Assembly: GCA_937907215.1 (NCBI GenBank)
Contig: CALESG010000016.1
Span: 1 to 10,526 of the forward strand
Source: an uncultured Ruminococcus sp.
Lineage (GTDB): Bacteria; Bacillota; Clostridia; Oscillospirales; Ruminococcaceae
Direction of reading: 5' to 3'
Length of the DNA: 10,526 nucleotides
Below, piece after piece: positions 6,546 through 10,526 of this stretch. Made by a program: the position numbers and the translations under genes. Under the pieces are notes generated by a model that was not told where the DNA came from, made no database searches, and was given only the letters and a program-made list of their open reading frames with translations. How positions within the stretch are numbered: the first letter of the stretch is position 1; the number at the start of each line of letters is the position of its first letter.

Positions 6546-7832
6546 ATGCAGCGTATTCATCTGAAAGCGCCGAAAGGCTGGATCAATGACCCGAACGGTT
6601 TTATATATTACAAGGGAAAGTATCATATGTTTTATCAACATTTTCCCTATGCGCCACAGTGGGGAAGAATGCATTGGGGTCATGCAGTAAGCGATGACTT
6701 GGCAAATTGGGAACATCTTGATATTGCACTTTTCCCAACGAAGAAAGACGATAGCGACGGCTGTTTTTCGGGCAGTGCTGTGGAGCATAACGGAAAGATG
6801 CACTTGTTTTATACCGGTGTGCATTATAACGAACCTGATCCTGAAAATGTCAATTGTAATTTGAATGATGACTTTATTTCAGCACAACTTCATATCAGTT
6901 CCGAGGACGGATTCTCCTTTGATAATTTTAGCAAAAAAGCTACAATAATTCCTCCGCTTATTGAATCTAAAATCGGCGATAAAATGCACACCCGTGATCC
7001 GAAAGTATGGAAAGGCAAAGACGGAAACTGGTATATGATTTTGGGAAGTACAGTGAATCATATGGGTAGAGTTCTATTTTACAGAAGCAGCGATTTATTA
7101 AACTGGAAATATATAAATTACGCTTCCTGCAATGATATGGGCTGGATGTGGGAATGTCCTGATTACTTTGAAATAGATGGTCAAGGTGTTCTTATATTTT
7201 CACCAATGGACGAAGAAAAGGGAAATCAGTCTGTATGTACATTGGCAGAGTTCCATGAAGAAAACTGCGATATGAAAATTTATGAGAATTTTCAGTATCT
7301 TGATTACGGACTTGATTTATATGCACCTCAAAGCACAACTGATAAATTCGGAAGAAGAATTGTAGCCGCATGGCTGAGAATGCCGGAACCAATGGAAAAT
7401 AACACTATTGGATTATTTAGTATACCAAGAATTTGCGAAGTGAAAAATAATCACATTTATTTTCGTCCGCATCCTGACATTGCAAAAAAATTCACTGTAA
7501 AAACAAATACACCTGATATGAAGAAACCGTTTATGGTAAAAACCGAGCTTGCTGAAAATGAATCGATCAGCATAGGCGGATATATTATCAAACGTAGAAA
7601 CGGCAGAATAATTACAAACAGATGTGGAGTTATAAGAGGTCATGAGAAAATTCAGAATATTTGTGAAACTCCAATGCTGAAAGATGGATTTTCTCTTGAA
7701 ATTTATGTTGATGAGAATATTATAGAGGTGTTTGTAAATAATGGTGAATATGTAATCACAAATGCAGTTTATGATCTGACTGAAAAAATTATTGTCAATG
7801 AAAATGCAGAAACTTATGTATTGGAGGGATAA
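6546..7832 (+). CDS. GH32 beta-fructofuranosidase (intracellular sucrase)
   Basis: A 428-residue glycoside hydrolase family 32 enzyme that cleaves terminal fructose from sucrose and possibly short fructans. The five-blade propeller shows the nucleophile motif NDPNG (Asp15), the Trp-Gly/His-Trp-Gly-His substrate region, FSGSA (74-78), the transition-state stabiliser RDP (Asp151) and the acid/base WEC motif (Glu203). The last 90-100 residues form a shortened beta-sandwich ending in the EIYVDENIIEVFVNNGE strand motif. It has no signal peptide, so it works in the cytoplasm. It is shorter than most SacA/ScrB enzymes (about 480-500), with only about a dozen residues before NDPNG. TAAGGAGGT (6533-6541) is an ideal ribosome site. 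The family is often annotated as sucrose-6-phosphate hydrolase, but the ABC importer should deliver unphosphorylated sugar, so sucrose is the more likely substrate. Confidence 0.92.
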   Translation: MQRIHLKAPKGWINDPNGFIYYKGKYHMFYQHFPYAPQWGRMHWGHAVSDDLANWEHLDIALFPTKKDDSDGCFSGSAVEHNGKMHLFYTGVHYNEPDPENVNCNLNDDFISAQLHISSEDGFSFDNFSKKATIIPPLIESKIGDKMHTRDPKVWKGKDGNWYMILGSTVNHMGRVLFYRSSDLLNWKYINYASCNDMGWMWECPDYFEIDGQGVLIFSPMDEEKGNQSVCTLAEFHEENCDMKIYENFQYLDYGLDLYAPQSTTDKFGRRIVAAWLRMPEPMENNTIGLFSIPRICEVKNNHIYFRPHPDIAKKFTVKTNTPDMKKPFMVKTELAENESISIGGYIIKRRNGRIITNRCGVIRGHEKIQNICETPMLKDGFSLEIYVDENIIEVFVNNGEYVITNAVYDLTEKIIVNENAETYVLEG

Positions 7833-7834
7833 TT

Positions 7835-8812
7835 ATGCTTAAGTTTGATGTATGTGCTTTAGGAGAACTATTGATAGATTTCACAGAAAATGGAATCAGT
7901 CAGCAGGGAAATCCGATTATGGAAGCAAATCCCGGCGGAGCGCCCTGCAATGTGCTTGCAATGCTCAACAAGCTTGGATATAAAACCGCATTTATCGGTA
8001 AGGTGGGCAAAGATATTTTTGGCAGACAGCTGAAAAATTTAGTTTCCGAAATTGGTATTAACATTACCGGACTTGCAGAAGATAAAGCTGTCAATACAAC
8101 TCTTGCATTTGTGCATACTCTTGAAGGCGGCGACAGAGAGTTTTCATTTTACAGAAATCCCGGTGCGGACATGATGTTGAATGAATCAGATGTAAAACCT
8201 GAGATCATTGAAAACAGCAGAATTTTTCATTATGGTTCACTGTCTATGACAAATGAGGTATGTGAAGCTGCAACAAAAAAGGCAATTGATATTGCGGAAA
8301 AAGCAGGTTGTATTCTATCGTTTGATCCTAATTTAAGGGAGAATTTGTGGGATAGTCTTGATACTGCAATGGAGAAAATAGAATATGGACTAAAGCATTG
8401 CAATGTTCTGAAAATATCTGACAATGAAATCCAGTGGCTGACCGGTGAAATGGATTTTGATAAAGCAATTGCAAGTCTGAGAGATAGGTACAATATTCCT
8501 CTGATTTTACTGTCACTGGGTAAAAACGGCAGCAGAGCATACTCCAAAACCGGATATGCTTTTGCACCGATCACGCCTGCTGAAACAATTGAAACTACCG
8601 GTGCTGGAGATACATTCTGCGGCTGTATTTTAAGTAAGGTTCTGGAGTACGGCATGAAAGATTTTTCTGATGACGAATTAAAGGAAATGCTTGTATTTGC
8701 AAATACCGCTGCGGCAATTGTTACAACCAGAAAAGGTGCATTAAAGGTGATGCCTGAACGTGAAGAAATAGAAAAATTGATTAAAAGGGAGTGCGATTGT
8801 AATGAAACTTGA
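7835..8812 (+). CDS. Fructokinase, PfkB (ribokinase) family
   Basis: A 325-residue cytoplasmic sugar kinase that should turn fructose from sucrose cleavage into fructose 6-phosphate with ATP. The N-terminal GELLIDF and PfkB signature 1 (PGGAPCNVLAMLNKLG, from Pro33) form the substrate-binding part. Signature 2, ETTGAGDTFCG, has the catalytic base Asp259 and the GAGD anion hole. VGKVGKDIFG and FDPNLRENLW are typical of bacterial fructokinases. Its start is two bases after the GH32 stop (GGAGGG at 7823-7828), and its end overlaps the next gene by 11 bases, so all three enzymes are made from one message. The fructokinase assignment, rather than 2-keto-3-deoxygluconate kinase or ribokinase, rests on sequence feel plus context. 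Confidence 0.9.
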   Translation: MLKFDVCALGELLIDFTENGISQQGNPIMEANPGGAPCNVLAMLNKLGYKTAFIGKVGKDIFGRQLKNLVSEIGINITGLAEDKAVNTTLAFVHTLEGGDREFSFYRNPGADMMLNESDVKPEIIENSRIFHYGSLSMTNEVCEAATKKAIDIAEKAGCILSFDPNLRENLWDSLDTAMEKIEYGLKHCNVLKISDNEIQWLTGEMDFDKAIASLRDRYNIPLILLSLGKNGSRAYSKTGYAFAPITPAETIETTGAGDTFCGCILSKVLEYGMKDFSDDELKEMLVFANTAAAIVTTRKGALKVMPEREEIEKLIKRECDCNET

Positions 8813-10211
8813 AAATAAGATCATGTTGATAACCTATGCTGATAGTATGGGAAAAAACATCAATGAACTTCATTCAATTTTAAAAAAATATTACAGTAAA
8901 GAAATTGGCGGTGTTCATATTTTACCATTTTTTCCCTCTTCAGCTGATAGAGGATTTGCACCGATTTGTTATGACAAAGTTGATGATACATTTGGCACAT
9001 TTGAAGATATAGAAAAATTAGGCAAAGATTATTATTTGATGTTTGATTTTATGGTAAATCATATTTCAGCACAATCAAAATATTTTCAGGATTATCTAAA
9101 AAATAAGGAAAAATCGGAGTACAAAGACTTTTTTATAAATTATAAAGACTTTTGGGAAAATGGCGAACCTACGCAAGAACAGGTAGATATGATTTATAAA
9201 AGAAAACCGAGAGCACCGTATATTGAGGCTAAATTTGCAGACGGAAGTTGTGAAAAAGTTTGGTGTACCTTCTGTGAGCAGCAGATCGATTTAGATGTAT
9301 CAAAGAAAAAAACCAGAGCTTTTATCAAAGAAACTTTAGAGAATATGTGCCGTCATGGAGCGGCTGTTATCAGACTGGATGCATTTGCCTATGCAATAAA
9401 AAAGGCTGATACAAGTTGTTTTTTTATTGAGCCTGAGATATGGGATCTGCTTTATGATATAGAAAATATCGTAAAGCAAAACGGAGGAGAGATCTTGCCG
9501 GAAATTCATGAGCATTATACCATTCCGATGAAGATAGCAGATAAAGGTTTTTGGATTTATGATTTTGCACTGCCAGTGCTTGTTCTTCATGCACTTTATA
9601 ATCATACAGGAAAATATTTGAAGAATTGGCTTGAAAAGTGTCCTATGAAACAATTTACAACTCTTGATACTCATGATGGAATTGGAATTGTTGATGTAAA
9701 AGATTTGCTGCCGGATGAAGAGATTGAAAAAGTTAAGGAACAGATGTATTCTCAGGGTGCTAATGTAAAGAAAATATACAGCAGTGAAGCGTATAATAAT
9801 CTGGATGTATATCAAGTGAATACAACTTATTATTCAGCACTTGGCAATAATGATGATGCATATCTTCTTGCAAGAGCAATTCAATTCTTCGCACCCGGAA
9901 TACCTCAGGTATATTATGTTGGACTTTTGGCAGGAACTAATGATATTGCATTGATGGAACGTACTAAAAATGGCAGAGATATTAACCGCCATTATTATAC
10001 AATGGATGATGTTAAAAATGAACAAGAACGTGATGTAGTTAAAAAATTAAAAGAACTTATGCAGCTTAGAAACACACATCCTGCTTTTAATCTTGATGGT
10101 GAAATTTTTATCGAAGCAAATGATGAAAACTTGGTTATTGTAAGAAGTTATGGCGATGATAAAATCACACTGCAAGCAAATTTGTCAGACTATAGTTTTC
10201 AAATTTGTTAA
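8802..10211 (+). CDS. Sucrose phosphorylase, GH13 subfamily 18
   Basis: A 469-residue cytoplasmic enzyme that splits sucrose with phosphate into alpha-glucose 1-phosphate and fructose, saving one ATP over hydrolysis. The family's diagnostic segments are present: LITYADSMG at the N-terminus, GGVHILPFFPSSADRGFAP, FDFMVNHIS, the nucleophile in RLDAFAYA (Asp193), the acid/base in ILPEIHEHY (Glu234) and the stabiliser in TLDTHDGIG (Asp292). GANVKK, YYSALGNNDDAYLLAR and GIPQVYYVGLLAG also strongly recall the Leuconostoc-type enzymes. The phosphate/acceptor loop reads YKRKPRAPY (132-140). It is slightly short (usual 480-505). Sucrose 6'-phosphate phosphorylase belongs to the same subfamily and cannot be excluded, but no PTS gene is present to supply that substrate. 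AAGGGAG (8785-8791) precedes ATG8802. Confidence 0.93.
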   Translation: MKLENKIMLITYADSMGKNINELHSILKKYYSKEIGGVHILPFFPSSADRGFAPICYDKVDDTFGTFEDIEKLGKDYYLMFDFMVNHISAQSKYFQDYLKNKEKSEYKDFFINYKDFWENGEPTQEQVDMIYKRKPRAPYIEAKFADGSCEKVWCTFCEQQIDLDVSKKKTRAFIKETLENMCRHGAAVIRLDAFAYAIKKADTSCFFIEPEIWDLLYDIENIVKQNGGEILPEIHEHYTIPMKIADKGFWIYDFALPVLVLHALYNHTGKYLKNWLEKCPMKQFTTLDTHDGIGIVDVKDLLPDEEIEKVKEQMYSQGANVKKIYSSEAYNNLDVYQVNTTYYSALGNNDDAYLLARAIQFFAPGIPQVYYVGLLAGTNDIALMERTKNGRDINRHYYTMDDVKNEQERDVVKKLKELMQLRNTHPAFNLDGEIFIEANDENLVIVRSYGDDKITLQANLSDYSFQIC

Positions 10212-10216
10212 ATAAC

Positions 10217-10222
10217 AAGGAG
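10217..10222 (+). promoter_or_regulatory. Ribosome binding site fixing the HPr-like start at 10229
   Basis: AAGGAG is six bases before ATG10229. The frame is open from 10205, inside the end of the preceding gene, but that start has no comparable site, and the HPr-like homology begins at MKEVNI. Confidence 0.7.
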
Positions 10223-10228
10223 CATATC

Positions 10229-10471
10229 ATGAAAGAAGTAAATATTCGCTTAGGTACAGTGAATGATGTAAAGATGTTTGTTAGCACAGTAACGAAATAT
10301 AGCTGTAATTTTGATATTATATCAGACAGATATATTGTCGATGCAAAATCAATTATGGGTATTTTCAGCTTGGATTTAAGTAAACCTATGGTTCTTAGAA
10401 TTGATTCTGAAAATGATAAGGAACTTACTGAAATTGAACATGGGATTTTTCAATTTATTGATAAAAAATAA
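10229..10471 (+). CDS. HPr-like (Crh-like) protein lacking the catalytic histidine
   Basis: An 80-residue protein of the HPr fold. The regulatory helix segment AKSIMGIFSLDL (39-50) matches the HPr Ser46 region (LKSIMGVMSL), with Ser41 in the place of Ser46. The distance from this motif back to the N-terminal active loop corresponds to Thr10, where true HPr has GxHARPA; no histidine is present there or nearby. It therefore cannot be an ordinary PTS phosphocarrier. Bacillus Crh is the known precedent: it lacks His15, is phosphorylated on Ser46 by HPr kinase and helps CcpA repress genes. A similar regulatory role is inferred here. It is the last gene of the sucrose operon, 17 bases after the phosphorylase stop, and no separate promoter is obvious. 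Similar small proteins are common in Clostridia, usually labelled HPr family phosphocarrier. Confidence 0.8.
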   Translation: MKEVNIRLGTVNDVKMFVSTVTKYSCNFDIISDRYIVDAKSIMGIFSLDLSKPMVLRIDSENDKELTEIEHGIFQFIDKK

Positions 10472-10526
10472 ATTTGATTTTTCATGTTTTTAATAGCTTT
10501 TACTAATATTTATTAAAATTTAAAAG

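Noticed and set aside
8230..9815. Minus-strand open frames opposite fructokinase and sucrose phosphorylase (8230-8655, 9336-9815)
   Set aside because: They have no domain signature and lie inside well-supported genes on the other strand.
10487..10518. Possible terminator after the HPr-like gene
   Set aside because: TTTTAATA and TATTAAAA form only an A/T stem with a long loop. The operon's true terminator probably lies beyond the window.

Overview
The window looks like chromosomal DNA from a low-GC Bacillota, most likely a gut-type Clostridia (Ruminococcus/Oscillospiraceae-like). This is inferred from the A/T-rich composition, very strong Shine-Dalgarno sites (AAGGAGG) before almost every gene, classical TTGACA/TATAAT promoters, an MsmK-type sugar ABC system and a Crh-like HPr relative. 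The exact genus cannot be fixed from this sequence.

Left part (1-1090): an HAD-superfamily phosphatase of the phosphoglycolate phosphatase type sits under its own extended -10 promoter. It is followed by a tRNA-Leu(UAA) gene with encoded CCA, its own promoter and a terminator. The tRNA converges with a divergently placed LacI-family repressor gene (minus strand), which ends in its own terminator.

Right part (2191-10471): a sucrose utilisation operon of eight genes reading right, nearly without gaps. The order is lipoprotein sugar-binding protein, two permeases, a dedicated MsmK/UgpC-like ATPase, a cytoplasmic GH32 beta-fructofuranosidase, a PfkB fructokinase, a GH13_18 sucrose phosphorylase and a small HPr-like protein. 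Sugar (sucrose, perhaps short fructo-oligosaccharides) would enter unphosphorylated through the ABC importer. It could then be cleaved by hydrolysis (GH32: glucose + fructose) or by phosphorolysis (glucose 1-phosphate + fructose), and fructokinase would make fructose 6-phosphate. No PTS permease, glucokinase or phosphoglucomutase is in the window.

Control: the repressor gene and the operon are divergent. The 249-bp region between their start codons carries a promoter for each and two pairs of CCGG-centred palindromes. In each pair the centres are exactly 12 bp apart. One pair lies just downstream of the predicted operon start site and the other just upstream of the repressor's -35 box. This suggests repression by the adjacent LacI protein, possibly with looping. 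The last gene keeps the regulatory serine motif of HPr but lacks the phosphocarrier histidine, which suggests a Crh-like regulatory role rather than sugar phosphotransfer.

No gene-free stretch exceeds 300 bases. I see no insertion sequence, CRISPR array, phage gene or attachment site. The system is mostly of known type. The points worth a second look are the paired operators, the double cleavage route and the histidine-less HPr relative at the operon's end.
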